64,000 nucleotides of DNA from CAYTPI01 sp964439625 (GTDB lineage Bacteria; Chloroflexota; Anaerolineae; Aggregatilineales; UBA3940), in contig CAYTPI010000019.1 of NCBI GenBank assembly GCA_964439625.1, forward strand, positions 8,642 through 72,641. Reading direction: 5' to 3'. Within the stretch, counting starts at the first letter, position 1; every line of letters starts with the position of its first letter. The notes under the pieces are model-generated. The model made no database searches. It was given only the letters and a program-made list of their open reading frames with translations, and had not been told where the DNA came from. Shown piece after piece: positions 16,757-25,384 of this stretch. The translations under genes were made by a program, and so were the position numbers.

Positions 16757-17876
16757 TCGTCAGTTTGGCCTCCTGTGCCGCCTGCCGAAAGCGTATGACC
16801 TCGGTCAGGCGTAAGCCGCGGTATGACCCCAATAGCCAGATCCAGATGACACAGGCCACTGCCAAGGCGACGGGCATCGAGTCGGCAAGCAGACGAATAA
16901 AGGGGGATAGAAACAGAGCCGTCATCACCAAGGCGACGATCACAGTGCTGAGGAACAGTTTGATTGTCTTTTTTGGACCATCGACATCAAAGCCTTCGTA
17001 CAACTTCTCGACGACTAGCGCAATCGCGACGAGGGGTAGGGCCATCGCCAGTGCGTTTGCATCCGAGACGGGGTTCAGCAAATAATCCAGCACGATAATC
17101 ACTGCGGAAGTCAGACCGATCAGAATGCCCAAGCGCGACAGTCGTGGTGTCCGTTGGCTGCGGAGGAGGGGTTCAAGCAGCAAGCCGAGAATGATGGCGA
17201 TCACTAAGATGGCAAGTGCTGAAAATATGTCAACTTGTAGCATCGAAAAAGCGATCAACATTGGGGTGAAGGTGCCCAGCATTTTGAGCCCAATGATCTG
17301 CCGCAGTGCTACGATGAAAACAGCCGCCAATGGAATGAGCGCGACCATCGTTGCCGTTTTAATGCGGGTCTGTGTGGCAGCGATGAAGGCTTCGATAGTC
17401 GATGGTGCCCGCCCTTCGCCGGGGTCCGTCAGTTGGGTTTGGTCTACCGCGACGCGTACATCACCGAGGACACTGCGCCCAACGACCAGCGGCGTGCTGA
17501 GGTTGGCCCGGTCAGAGACGGTGGCAAATACGGTTTGCTGCTGGCCTGCAAACTGAACCGTCAACTGAATGACGGGGCGTTTTTCCACGCCACTGGGTGT
17601 GATCACCGATACGATCTCGGCCTGCGATAAGTCGTAACCTAATGTTTCAGCGAGGGTACGGTCAATTGAGACGTCTGAAGTCGCTGTATTGACAGCCGCC
17701 AGCACCTCCTTGGGCCGCCCATTTTGGTCGAACAACAAGACGCGTTCTTCTGCCCCTACGGTGAGTGCCTCGCCACTGGCGCGTTCGGATGGACGCGCCA
17801 ACCCAAGCAAAAAGATTGCTACAACAAGAATAACGGTTGTTCCAACCTGCACGAGTGCGGGTATTGCACGGTTCAT
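16749..17876 (-). CDS. Inactive retropepsin-like domain fused to a 7TM membrane domain
   Basis: A signal-anchor helix opens the protein. It is followed by an external domain of ~110 residues that resembles the RimK-associated retropepsin family: RPVIQLTVQFAGQQQTVFATVSDR, then TPLVVGRSVLGDVRVAVD. Where that family has its catalytic DTG, this protein reads NTA (in AAVNTATSDVSID), so peptidase activity is unlikely. Seven hydrophobic helices fill the C-terminal half, as in the 7TM proteins encoded beside ATP-grasp amidoligases. I prefer the ATG at 17876 because GGAG lies 6 bases upstream and it gives a clean signal anchor; an in-frame ATG at 17909 adds 11 residues. It is the first gene of the three-gene operon with the ligase and the acidic protein. 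Confidence 0.78.
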   Translation of the reverse strand: MNRAIPALVQVGTTVILVVAIFLLGLARPSERASGEALTVGAEERVLLFDQNGRPKEVLAAVNTATSDVSIDRTLAETLGYDLSQAEIVSVITPSGVEKRPVIQLTVQFAGQQQTVFATVSDRANLSTPLVVGRSVLGDVRVAVDQTQLTDPGEGRAPSTIEAFIAATQTRIKTATMVALIPLAAVFIVALRQIIGLKMLGTFTPMLIAFSMLQVDIFSALAILVIAIILGLLLEPLLRSQRTPRLSRLGILIGLTSAVIIVLDYLLNPVSDANALAMALPLVAIALVVEKLYEGFDVDGPKKTIKLFLSTVIVALVMTALFLSPFIRLLADSMPVALAVACVIWIWLLGSYRGLRLTEVIRFRQAAQEAKLTNG

Positions 17877-18190
17877 AGATAACTCCAATTCTGAAAAGGA
17901 TGTAAACATAACGCCTGTAAAGTAATCATAAAGTCATGGGTTATGCTTTAGGTCAATGGCTATGGGCCTTGCTGTGCCTTGGTTATTGATGCGTGCGCCC
18001 ACCGTTCATGAGCCTATCTACCCATTCACTATAGAAGACGAATGACCCCCCTCAGGGGTGTACATCGATTTGGAAATTGGTCGGAATCAAAAAGCCCGAT
18101 GCTGCTGCACTGGGCTTCTCATGATCTTAAGCGCACAGTCAGCGGTGTGGGTCACGACTTAGACGCTTTCAGTCTCTATTCTATCCGATA
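17877..18190. other. Intergenic region between asnS and the 7TM operon
   Basis: This 314-base stretch holds the asnS terminator (18089-18117) and, nearer the 7TM gene, whatever promoter drives the operon; a small hairpin with ACCCC/GGGGT arms lies near 18045-18060. No convincing gene is present. Confidence 0.55.
18089..18117 (-). terminator. Rho-independent terminator of asnS
   Basis: AAGCCCGATGC (18092-18102) pairs with GCACTGGGCTT (18107-18117) with one mismatch around a 4-base loop. On the minus strand it is followed by TTTTT. It lies 74 bases past the asnS stop. Confidence 0.85.
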
Positions 18191-19528
18191 CTACGGCAGT
18201 ACGCGGTTGAGCATGCGCGGGAAGGGGATCGTCTCGCGTAGATGGTTGATGCCGCATAGCCATGTGACGGTGCGCTCGACGCCCAGCCCGAAGCCAGCGT
18301 GCGGCACGCTGCCATAGCGTCGCAGATCAAGGTACCACTGGTAGTCTTCTTTGTTGACTCCGAACGCTTCGATGCGCTGTTCGAGTAGGGCTAGGTCAGC
18401 GATGCGCTCGCTGCCCCCGGTGATCTCGCCGTAGCCTTCCGGTGCCAGCATATCCACGCTGCGGCAAATTTCAGGCCGACCCGCTACCGGGGTCATGTAG
18501 AAGGCCTTGACCGCCGTTGGGTAGTGGTAGACAAAGATTGGCGTCTCGTATAGCTCTGTGAGGGCTGTCTCGTGCGGCGAACCGAAGTCCTCGCCCCATT
18601 CAATCTTGAGCAGCGCTTTCTTTTCGGAGTCTGCTTCAGCCTCGTAGAGTGCTTGCAGCTTGGCAACGGCGTCATCATAACTGATGCGCGGGAAGGGCGC
18701 TTTGACCTTCTCTAGCGGGGCCGTGTCGCGCTCTAAAACAGCCAGTTCGTTCTGGCGCTCGTTAAGCACCGTCTGCACGATATAGCTGACAAACTGTTCT
18801 TCGGCGTCCATCAGGTCTTCGAGGCTGTAGAAGGCCATCTCCGGCTCCACCATCCAGAATTCGGTCAGGTGGCGGCGCGTCTTAGATTTTTCCGCCCGGA
18901 AGGTCGGCCCGAAGCAGTAGACTTTGCCAAACGACATGATATTGGCCTCGTTGTACAACTGCCCTGTCTGTGATAAGTAGGTTGGGTCGCCAAAATAATC
19001 GACCTCGAACAGGTTGGTGGTGTTCTCACCGGCAGTTGGGGTAATGATCGGCGTGTCCATGTTGAGGTAGCCGTTGTCATCCAGCCAATTGCGGATCGCC
19101 TTGATCACCGTAGCGCGGATGCGTAACACGGCCCACTGCTGTGACGAGCGCAGCCACAGGTGACGATTGTCCATCAAGAACTCGATGCCGTGATCTTTCG
19201 GCTGAATTGGGTACTCCTCGGCGATCTGGTAGATTTCCAGCCCACTGACGCCGACCTCGAACTTGCCCGGTACACCCGGTGCGCGATCATCAGCGCGGAC
19301 GGTGCCTGTGATGCTCAGGGCGGACTCTTGCGTCAGTGTTTGGGCTTCCTCGAATAATTCCTCGCTAACATCGCCCTTGAACACGACGCATTGTACAATG
19401 CCCGTGCCGTCGCGCACTTGAATGAACTGTAGTTTGCCTTTGCCTGTCCTATTGTAGACCCAACCACGCAGTGTGACTGCTTGCCCGTCGTAGTCGGCGA
19501 TGTTCTCTATACTGATTAACTCTGCCAC
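18191..19528 (-). CDS. asnS: Asparaginyl-tRNA synthetase
   Basis: Class IIb aminoacyl-tRNA synthetase of 445 residues that charges tRNA-Asn. The N-terminal OB-fold anticodon-binding domain has VTLRGWVYNRTGKGKLQFIQVRDGTG. The catalytic core carries motif 2 (FGPTFRAEKSKTRRHLTEFWMVEPE) and motif 3 (GFGLGVERTVTWLCG) before FPRML near the end. TPIITPTAGENTTNLFEVDYF and the lack of a GAD insertion separate it from AspRS. The start is a GTG; the context before it is only weakly Shine-Dalgarno-like. I saw no T-box leader in the ~100 bases upstream. A terminator follows. Confidence 0.93.
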   Translation of the reverse strand: MAELISIENIADYDGQAVTLRGWVYNRTGKGKLQFIQVRDGTGIVQCVVFKGDVSEELFEEAQTLTQESALSITGTVRADDRAPGVPGKFEVGVSGLEIYQIAEEYPIQPKDHGIEFLMDNRHLWLRSSQQWAVLRIRATVIKAIRNWLDDNGYLNMDTPIITPTAGENTTNLFEVDYFGDPTYLSQTGQLYNEANIMSFGKVYCFGPTFRAEKSKTRRHLTEFWMVEPEMAFYSLEDLMDAEEQFVSYIVQTVLNERQNELAVLERDTAPLEKVKAPFPRISYDDAVAKLQALYEAEADSEKKALLKIEWGEDFGSPHETALTELYETPIFVYHYPTAVKAFYMTPVAGRPEICRSVDMLAPEGYGEITGGSERIADLALLEQRIEAFGVNKEDYQWYLDLRRYGSVPHAGFGLGVERTVTWLCGINHLRETIPFPRMLNRVLP

Positions 19529-19631
19529 CGCAAGTCTCTTTCTATACTGGGGAGTGTGTTAGCGTTATTGTAGCGCAAAGTGACACTGGCAATGGTTTAA
19601 GTCGCAGAGTCCGTGTAAGTGAGCTGTCTTC

Positions 19632-19949
19632 GTGAAAGTGAAATGTATGAATATCGCATTATTTTGGTCGGCTGTCTTCATCATCCTTGGCGCGGTACTG
19701 GCAACCTTGGGCGTCATCGTCTTGGTTCATAGGCGGGTGGCGATCAACGTGATGGGCCTTCAACTGACTTACGGTGCAGGCCGTGCGGTGGTATTTGGCT
19801 TCTCGTTGATCAGCGGGAGTATGTTCATGGTCTTGTCTGGTATACGCGCTCAGTATGAGTTGTTTTGCGTCGGTGCCACGTTGCTGCTGTTACTGAACCC
19901 CTCGTTTGGGCTGCTGGCATTCATCAAGCAGTACCGCCGTAAACCTTGA
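19632..19949 (+). CDS. Small membrane protein, unknown
   Basis: A 105-residue protein with about three hydrophobic helices (SAVFIILGAVLATLGVIVLV, a middle GFSLISGSMFMVLSGI and LLLLLNPSFGLLAF) and a basic C terminus (KQYRRKP). The GTG at 19632 or the ATG at 19647 could be the start; neither has a strong ribosome binding site. It precedes the phosphohexomutase gene by 69 bases in the same direction. No family recognised. Confidence 0.6.
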   Translation: MKVKCMNIALFWSAVFIILGAVLATLGVIVLVHRRVAINVMGLQLTYGAGRAVVFGFSLISGSMFMVLSGIRAQYELFCVGATLLLLLNPSFGLLAFIKQYRRKP

Positions 19950-20018
19950 TATTGTGCAAGCCCGGCACAGTACGGTACCCTTCTTGCGCAAAAATTCTGA
20001 CCACCTACTGGAGTTTCC

Positions 20019-21461
20019 ATGACGATCCGCTTCGGCACCGATGGTTGGCGTGCCGTCATCTCAGAAACGTTCACCTTTAACAATTTACGCATTCTGTCGC
20101 AGGCCATCGCTGATATGGTTCGTAACGACGTCCTAAAAATCAACGAGCAGGAAGACCCACATGTCGTCGTTGGTTTTGACACACGCTTCCTCTCTGACCG
20201 TTACGCGCTTGAAGTCGCCCGTGTAATGGCAGCGAATGGCATCAAAGCGTTGTTGACCAATAAAGACTGCCCTACGCCGACGTTGTCATGGGCGGTCAAA
20301 AATACGGGTGCTTCGGCGGGCATTATGGTGACCGCCAGCCACAACGCGCCGCGTTACAACGGCATCAAACTGAAGGCGTCCTTCGGGGGCGGCATCAGCA
20401 AAGAGACCAGCCGTTTGGTGGAGTCTTACTTAGAGCGTAATGAAGCGCGTGCGCGTGGCCCCAACTTGATCGACTATGATTTTGGCGAGAAGCGCGGCAT
20501 GATCGAGCGTTACAACCCAGCCCCCAGCTACTACCAACACCTCCGCAGTTTGATCGATCTAGACGCGATCTGTGCGGCTGACCCCGGTGTGGTGCATGAT
20601 GCCATGTATGGCTCAGGGCGGGGGTACATTCGGGCGCTGCTGGGTGGAGTCGGCTGCCAGATACATGAGATCCGTGGCGAGATGAACCCCGGCTTTGGTG
20701 GCATTCACCCTGAGCCGATCTATAAATATTTGGGTGCGCTGGCTGCCGCTATCCAATCGACGTCGGGCAATGTGGGCGTCGCCACCGATGGCGACGCAGA
20801 CCGTATCGGCGCCATGGATGAGAATGGTCGCTTCATTGATCCGCATCACATCATGGCGCTGACGCTTAAGTATCTCGTCGAAGAGCGCAAGATGAGCGGC
20901 ACGGTTGTGCGCACTGTCTCGACAACGCGCATGTTGGATCGCTTATGCGACAAGTACGGCCTGCCTTTGGTTGAAACACCCGTGGGCTTCAACCACATCG
21001 CTGACTTGATGATGAATGATGACGTGTTGATCGGCGGCGAGGAGTCCGGCGGCATCAGCATTAAGGGGCATATCCCTGAAGGCGATGGCGTTCTGATGGC
21101 GCTGCTGCTTCTAGAGATCGTCGCTACAAGTGGCAAAACTTTGGGTAAATTAATCGATGAGCTACGCGACGAGGTTGGGCAGACTTTCTATGCCCGTACC
21201 GACCTGCGCCTCAAGCGTGCCGTTCATAAGAGTGAAATAGTTAAACGCCTCTCTGAGGACGCACCCAAGCAGATCGCCGGGATCAACGTGACACAGGTCT
21301 CGACGACCGATGGGGCCAAGTACATCATGGAAGACGAAAGCTGGCTGTTGATTCGCCCAAGTGGCACCGAGCCGGTGCTGCGCGTCTATGCTGAAGGGCG
21401 CAGCCAAGAAGGGCAGGCTGGTCTGTTGGCTTACGGTGAACAGATTGCCGAGAGTGTGTAG
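20019..21461 (+). CDS. Phosphoglucomutase/phosphomannomutase family protein
   Basis: A 480-residue alpha-D-phosphohexomutase that would interconvert hexose 1- and 6-phosphates, supplying nucleotide-sugar synthesis. The opening is FGTDGWRAV. The phosphoserine loop is TASHN with S107. The metal loop is DGDADR (257-262). The sugar-binding GEESGG follows, and the phosphate-binding RPSGTEP is near the C terminus, so all four domains are complete. GGAG lies ahead of the ATG. Substrate preference (glucose, mannose or glucosamine) cannot be told from these motifs. Confidence 0.92.
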   Translation: MTIRFGTDGWRAVISETFTFNNLRILSQAIADMVRNDVLKINEQEDPHVVVGFDTRFLSDRYALEVARVMAANGIKALLTNKDCPTPTLSWAVKNTGASAGIMVTASHNAPRYNGIKLKASFGGGISKETSRLVESYLERNEARARGPNLIDYDFGEKRGMIERYNPAPSYYQHLRSLIDLDAICAADPGVVHDAMYGSGRGYIRALLGGVGCQIHEIRGEMNPGFGGIHPEPIYKYLGALAAAIQSTSGNVGVATDGDADRIGAMDENGRFIDPHHIMALTLKYLVEERKMSGTVVRTVSTTRMLDRLCDKYGLPLVETPVGFNHIADLMMNDDVLIGGEESGGISIKGHIPEGDGVLMALLLLEIVATSGKTLGKLIDELRDEVGQTFYARTDLRLKRAVHKSEIVKRLSEDAPKQIAGINVTQVSTTDGAKYIMEDESWLLIRPSGTEPVLRVYAEGRSQEGQAGLLAYGEQIAESV

Positions 21462-21649
21462 TTAGAGGATGGCAATCAACCTCCACCTTACATCACTTGC
21501 TAGCTGCCATAAGCTGCTTCAAGTTTGTACGAGGTTTGCGTTTGAAAGGTAAACTAACGTGTCCTCTCTACGAGCCTGAACTGAGATGATGCGCTAGGTC
21601 GGGCTATTCAACCATTCTAGCTCGTTTGGCTGCATGTCCTGGCTATCTC

Positions 21650-21994
21650 TCAGATTTCAGACGACCCCATTTCTAACGCAGCGATTGCCTCCGCGGCAAC
21701 ATCACTGACGCTGCGGGTGGTGGGCATGCCGGGCATTGCGCTACGGTCATCGGCGAGATGCGTTTCTAGTAAGCCAATGTGCGAGGCATTCCCCGTGCGT
21801 CCGATCAACCAGATAGCGGCGGCTAATACACCGCTCTGTTCATGCTGGAGCAGCGGTAGTGCGTGCGGCAGGGTCGCTTTACCAAATGATTCAAGCTTGA
21901 AAGCTGCTTCCCAACGGCGGCGTAGGTGATTATCTGTAACGATTGCAATCAAATGCGGCTGGCTGATCTGCGGTGTGAGGTCGTCTGGTGCCAA
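21650..21994 (-). CDS. Small HEAT-repeat protein
   Basis: About 114 residues with two HEAT-like helical pairs (RRRWEAAFKLESFGKATLPHALPLL, then SGVLAAAIWLIGRTGNASHIGLLE), probably a protein-binding surface. The frame stays open up to an ATG at 22129, but that would overlap the upstream lipoprotein gene by 116 bases. I therefore prefer one of the TTG codons at 21994 or 22039; neither has a strong ribosome binding site. It lies just downstream of the lipoprotein gene on the same strand and is probably co-transcribed. Confidence 0.6.
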   Translation of the reverse strand: MAPDDLTPQISQPHLIAIVTDNHLRRRWEAAFKLESFGKATLPHALPLLQHEQSGVLAAAIWLIGRTGNASHIGLLETHLADDRSAMPGMPTTRSVSDVAAEAIAALEMGSSEI

Positions 21995-22013
21995 GATAAG
22001 ATTAACGCGCCAC

Positions 22014-22706
22014 TCATTCGTTGAAGATGCTCCAAACAAGGTCTGTGCCGACGATGTTGTCGTTGAAGCGCTCAACGGTTTCACCCGTGCCGCAGGCTTC
22101 CACTTGGAAGTCCCAAAAACCCTCGGCAATGCTCAATTCAACGAAGGTGTTCGGTGGGATTGTTTGATCCGATGCAAGGCGATCCTGGCCCCATTCACCT
22201 GTGCCGTTGGGCCGGGCGTACAAGAAGCACAATTCTCTATCCGATAGATTTTCGATGGTCAGGTTGGCTGGATCCAACTCAAAAGTAAAGTCACCCCCAT
22301 CTAGCTCGATGTTATATATCCCCAAGATAACGTTACCAAAGCAATCAATGGCGATCACATCATAGAAGCCGTAGACAATCGCTGAAATAGTGTAGGAGCC
22401 GCCGGGCGGCACGGTGACATCGCGTAGTTGGTTGCCAAACGTCGGCTGCCCGGTCTCGTCGATCAAGAATTCACAGGTTTCGATGCCCGTGCGGTTGATC
22501 AACTCAATCGATGATTGAACGGCAGGGGTCGCTGTTGGCACAGGGGTTGCCGTTGGCAGTGGGGTTGGAGTCAGTGTCGGTGTTGGTATGGGCGTGGGTG
22601 TTGGTGTTGGCTCTGGTGCCAGAAAACCGCCGCAGGCTAATGATGCAAGGGCAAGGGCCAAGGCTGGGAACAACAACAGCGAGCGCTTCTTGGATTGGGC
22701 GAACAT
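22014..22706 (-). CDS. Lipoprotein with Thr-Pro linker and cysteine-containing beta domain
   Basis: A 230-residue exported lipoprotein. KKR is followed by a hydrophobic stretch and a lipobox ending in ASLAC at about residue 25. A TP-repeat linker (~31-65), common in Chloroflexota lipoproteins, leads to a globular domain of ~165 residues. That domain looks like two related halves: IELINRTGIETCEFLI and LTIENLSDRELCFLYA both open with a strand and a cysteine, followed by a PPG/PPN turn and a DVIAIDCFGN or DFQVEACG segment. AGGAG precedes the ATG. It is outer-face anchored; function unknown. Confidence 0.75.
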   Translation of the reverse strand: MFAQSKKRSLLLFPALALALASLACGGFLAPEPTPTPTPIPTPTLTPTPLPTATPVPTATPAVQSSIELINRTGIETCEFLIDETGQPTFGNQLRDVTVPPGGSYTISAIVYGFYDVIAIDCFGNVILGIYNIELDGGDFTFELDPANLTIENLSDRELCFLYARPNGTGEWGQDRLASDQTIPPNTFVELSIAEGFWDFQVEACGTGETVERFNDNIVGTDLVWSIFNE

Positions 22707-22771
22707 GTTCTTCTCCTCTTTGGGGTGTCCATGTTTGGGTTAATAAGAATAAAACTGAATGTACTAGGAGC

Positions 22772-22853
22772 CTATCCATAAATTCGCTACGCTCATTTTG
22801 GAATGGGCTTGATTAGGTATCTCCCGCAAATTGCTGATGCAATTTATGGATAG
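22772..22853. repeat. MITE-like element with 13-bp terminal inverted repeats
   Basis: CTATCCATAAATT (22772-22784) and its exact reverse complement (22841-22853) bound an 82-bp AT-rich unit with no reading frame. An internal palindrome, AAATTGC...GCAATTT, overlaps the right arm. I see no clear target-site duplication and no second copy in the window, so it may be a miniature transposable element or only a structured intergenic repeat. It lies in the 383-base gap between the lipoprotein gene and coaX. Confidence 0.5.
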
Positions 22854-23007
22854 ATAGTAGTGTAACCACAGAAGGTTCACATATCACTGCATGCGAATGA
22901 ATTCCCACGATATCAATTATTTCCCCATAATAATATTTTCGCGATTGTACTAAAGAGCATTATAGTGCATCTGCCAACGTGGACAACTGACCCACTAGTC
23001 GGGAGCC

Positions 23008-23061
23008 GGGGCTGTTGGGCATGCCTCAGGACGAACGACGAGGCGCTGTTCCGCCAGCCCC
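23008..23061. other. GC-rich nested inverted repeats downstream of coaX
   Basis: GGGGCTG (23008-23014) pairs with CAGCCCC (23055-23061), enclosing a smaller CCTC/GAGG stem (23024-23027 with 23040-23043). It lies 29 bases past the coaX stop. There is no T tract, so it may be a Rho-type end structure or chance pairing. Confidence 0.35.
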
Positions 23062-23089
23062 TTGAGGGTTTATCGCCACAACAGTGACT

Positions 23090-23884
23090 TCAATCCGCTG
23101 CGCCACTGGCAATAGATGTGGTGTTTCGCTCCCAGATAGTCCGCAGCCCTTCGAGCGTCAAGTTAGGGGCAACAATGTCGATCACGGTGACGCTCTCTTT
23201 GAAGACCGGTGCCAACCCACCAGTGGCGATCACTTTGACTGCACCGCTGCTTAGTTCTCCCTTGATCTGCATAATCAACCCGCTGATCATGTGACTGTAG
23301 CCGAGAAACAGGCCGCTTTGCATGGCGGTGACGGTGTTGCGACCGATTGCGCTGGGTGGTGGTTCAAGGTCAACAGAACGCAAGAGTGCAGCGCGGTTGA
23401 CGAGGGCGTCATGTGCAAGGCCGATGCCAGGGGAAATCGCCCCGCCGATGTAGGCTCCATCTTCCCGAATGGCGTCGAAAGTTGTTGCTGTGCCAAAATC
23501 GACGCAGATGGCAGGGCCACCATACAAGTTATGGATGGCTGCTGCATTCACGATGCGGTCTGGGCCGACTTCGCTGGGATTGTCTACATCCAGCTTGATG
23601 CCTGTGTCGGTTTCTGGCCCGACCACCAGCGGTTTCAAGCCAAGGTAGTCTTGGCACAATTTGCGAAAGGTTGCGGTTAAACCCGGCACGACGCTGGCGA
23701 GTACAATCGCATCAACCGCGTCGAAGGCAAAGCCGCGGCTTTCAAAAAAGCTGTTCAGCAGTACGGCATACTCGTCACCCATTTTTTCATGGATGGTGCG
23801 CGCCCGCCAGGCAGCCCGCCACGCCTCTTGATCATAGAGGCCAAAGTGCAAGTTGGTATTGCCAATGTCGATTGTCAGCAGCAT
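23090..23884 (-). CDS. coaX: Type III pantothenate kinase
   Basis: Phosphorylates pantothenate in the first step of coenzyme A synthesis. The N terminus LLTIDIGNTN is the ASKHA phosphate-1 motif. GPDRIVNAAAIHNLYG, then DFGTATTFD and GGAISPGIGLAHDAL, are conserved family blocks, and IATGGLA is near the end. Length is 264 residues, normal for CoaX. The frame continues upstream by 71 codons without similarity, so I placed the start at the ATG at 23884, directly before LLTIDIG. The gene is divergent from a membrane-protein gene. Confidence 0.92.
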   Translation of the reverse strand: MLLTIDIGNTNLHFGLYDQEAWRAAWRARTIHEKMGDEYAVLLNSFFESRGFAFDAVDAIVLASVVPGLTATFRKLCQDYLGLKPLVVGPETDTGIKLDVDNPSEVGPDRIVNAAAIHNLYGGPAICVDFGTATTFDAIREDGAYIGGAISPGIGLAHDALVNRAALLRSVDLEPPPSAIGRNTVTAMQSGLFLGYSHMISGLIMQIKGELSSGAVKVIATGGLAPVFKESVTVIDIVAPNLTLEGLRTIWERNTTSIASGAAD

Positions 23885-23998
23885 GGTTCGATTCTTTATC
23901 GTAAAATTAGATATGCTCTGATTATCCCAATAAGGTGGGTGTCCTGACAACCTCAACTTTGGCATACTCAGCTTAGCGTAACTAAGGAAGGTGAACCG

Positions 23999-24583
23999 AT
24001 GCAGGTACAACTGCCCGCAGATGAATTCCGCTATACGCTGATGTGCACAGCGCTGCATACACTTGGCGGGGTTGGGACTGCTTTTACGTGGACGCAAAGC
24101 GATGGGTCGCTGCTGTCGGTGCTGGTGATTGGGTTGGCTGCACTGACCTTGCTGCTGGCCCTCACGTGGATCGTCAGTGTGTGGTACATGCCGCTGGGCC
24201 TATGGCTGGTGTGGCCCCTCTTCACCGCTGTTGGATGGGCATTATCCGGGGTATTGGTCGCTGTTTATCTGTTTGTGTTTACAATTCCAATGGTTTGGTT
24301 TGCCCCTATCATTGGCCTGCTGTTGTTTACGGGCATCAGCATGACAATTGCGATCTTCCAGTGGCAGGCGATGATCTTCGTCAAGCTGGCGCCGTCGTTT
24401 TACTGGGTCTGGACGAACGTCTTGGGCTGGGGCTTTGGCTGGCTGCTGGGGTTTGGGTTGGGCTACCCGCTGTACCGCTTTATTGACCCTGCGGTGGGCT
24501 ACCTCGCTGGGGCGGTTGTGATGGGCGGCGTTATCGGGTTGTTTCAGGGAGTTGGCTTACCGCAAGCCCTGCGCGAGGGCTAG
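23999..24583 (+). CDS. Polytopic membrane protein, unknown
   Basis: A 194-residue protein with about five hydrophobic helices, rich in Gly and Trp. A strong AAGGAAGGTG precedes the ATG. Near the C terminus there are closely spaced glycine patterns (GWGFGWLLGFGLGYPLYR and GAVVMGGVIGLFQGVGL), which suggests tight helix packing. The stop codon sits in a short GC hairpin, possibly part of a terminator. It is convergent with the GNAT gene. No family recognised. Confidence 0.65.
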   Translation: MQVQLPADEFRYTLMCTALHTLGGVGTAFTWTQSDGSLLSVLVIGLAALTLLLALTWIVSVWYMPLGLWLVWPLFTAVGWALSGVLVAVYLFVFTIPMVWFAPIIGLLLFTGISMTIAIFQWQAMIFVKLAPSFYWVWTNVLGWGFGWLLGFGLGYPLYRFIDPAVGYLAGAVVMGGVIGLFQGVGLPQALREG

Positions 24584-24697
24584 CTGCTTCTGGCTTCTTC
24601 GCCGTGCCAAAGCATGTACCAGCCCTACTTGTTTTCTTTTGACGTTGTTTGCAGTCACTCTAACGGTGCATATATTTCTCGTCACCGGAGAAGGCGC

Positions 24698-25384
24698 TTA
24701 AACGTCAACCCGACGCAGAACAGTGAAGGTCGTCTCTTTGATCAACTCGAAGCCCAGTTTCTCATAGGCGGCAATGGCTGGTGCATTGTCTGCGAAGGCA
24801 TGCAGGAAGGGGGTCTTGCCTGCTTGCATAATCACCTGCATCACCTTGCTGCTGAGGATGCTGGCAAGCCCCTGCCGCCGATGGTCAGGGTGGGTACACA
24901 CCGCACTGATCTCCACGTAATCGTCGAGCGCTAAGCGCTGACCCGCCATAGCAATCAACTGACCCGCCACCCGTACCCCGAAGTAGCGCCCCAGCAAGTA
25001 GGTGCGGGCTTCAAACGGGCCTGGCTCCGTCAGCGCCACCAAGGCTTGCATAGCGGGGGCATCGGCTGCACCTAACTCAATGATTGCCGTCTGGCTGGTG
25101 TCAACGGGCATTGGGTCGGTACACAGCATCCGCACGCCTCTGCCTTCACGCTCAAACACCCAATAGGGCGACTCAAGTCCGTCTAAGCTCCCAACAGCTG
25201 CTGTGTCACCGGGTTGGTGCAGCATGGCTAGGTCTCGCAGCGTGTCCTCAGCCACATATTTGACGGCTGTAATCGGTGAGATATCGGCTGGGTAGCGGAC
25301 CGCGTTGCCTTCGCGCACAGCCAAATGCTGATGCGGGCCAGTCAGGGCGTACCATGCCGGGTTCTCTAGCTGTTCGCGTGACAT
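24698..25384 (-). CDS. GNAT-family N-acetyltransferase
   Basis: A 228-residue protein. The C-terminal half carries the acetyl-CoA-binding signature: ISAVCTHPDHRRQGLASIL, with the R/Q-x-x-G-x-A motif A core, and a downstream NAPAIAAYEKLGF segment typical of motif B. The N-terminal ~110 residues are divergent. It most resembles the FR47-like group. Its ATG directly follows the stop of the upstream GT39-type gene (TGA then ATG), so it is the last gene of the glycosyltransferase operon. A role in modifying a sugar or a lipid-linked intermediate is possible, but the acceptor is unknown. Confidence 0.8.
   Translation of the reverse strand: MSREQLENPAWYALTGPHQHLAVREGNAVRYPADISPITAVKYVAEDTLRDLAMLHQPGDTAAVGSLDGLESPYWVFEREGRGVRMLCTDPMPVDTSQTAIIELGAADAPAMQALVALTEPGPFEARTYLLGRYFGVRVAGQLIAMAGQRLALDDYVEISAVCTHPDHRRQGLASILSSKVMQVIMQAGKTPFLHAFADNAPAIAAYEKLGFELIKETTFTVLRRVDV

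Noticed and set aside
16194..16814. 206-codon plus-strand frame opposite the ATP-grasp gene
   Set aside because: Antisense of conserved ATP-grasp motifs; no ribosome binding site or recognisable protein features.
23885..24097. N-terminal extension of coaX
   Set aside because: 71 codons without similarity before the LLTIDIGNTN motif that begins every CoaX; it also runs into the divergent gene's start.
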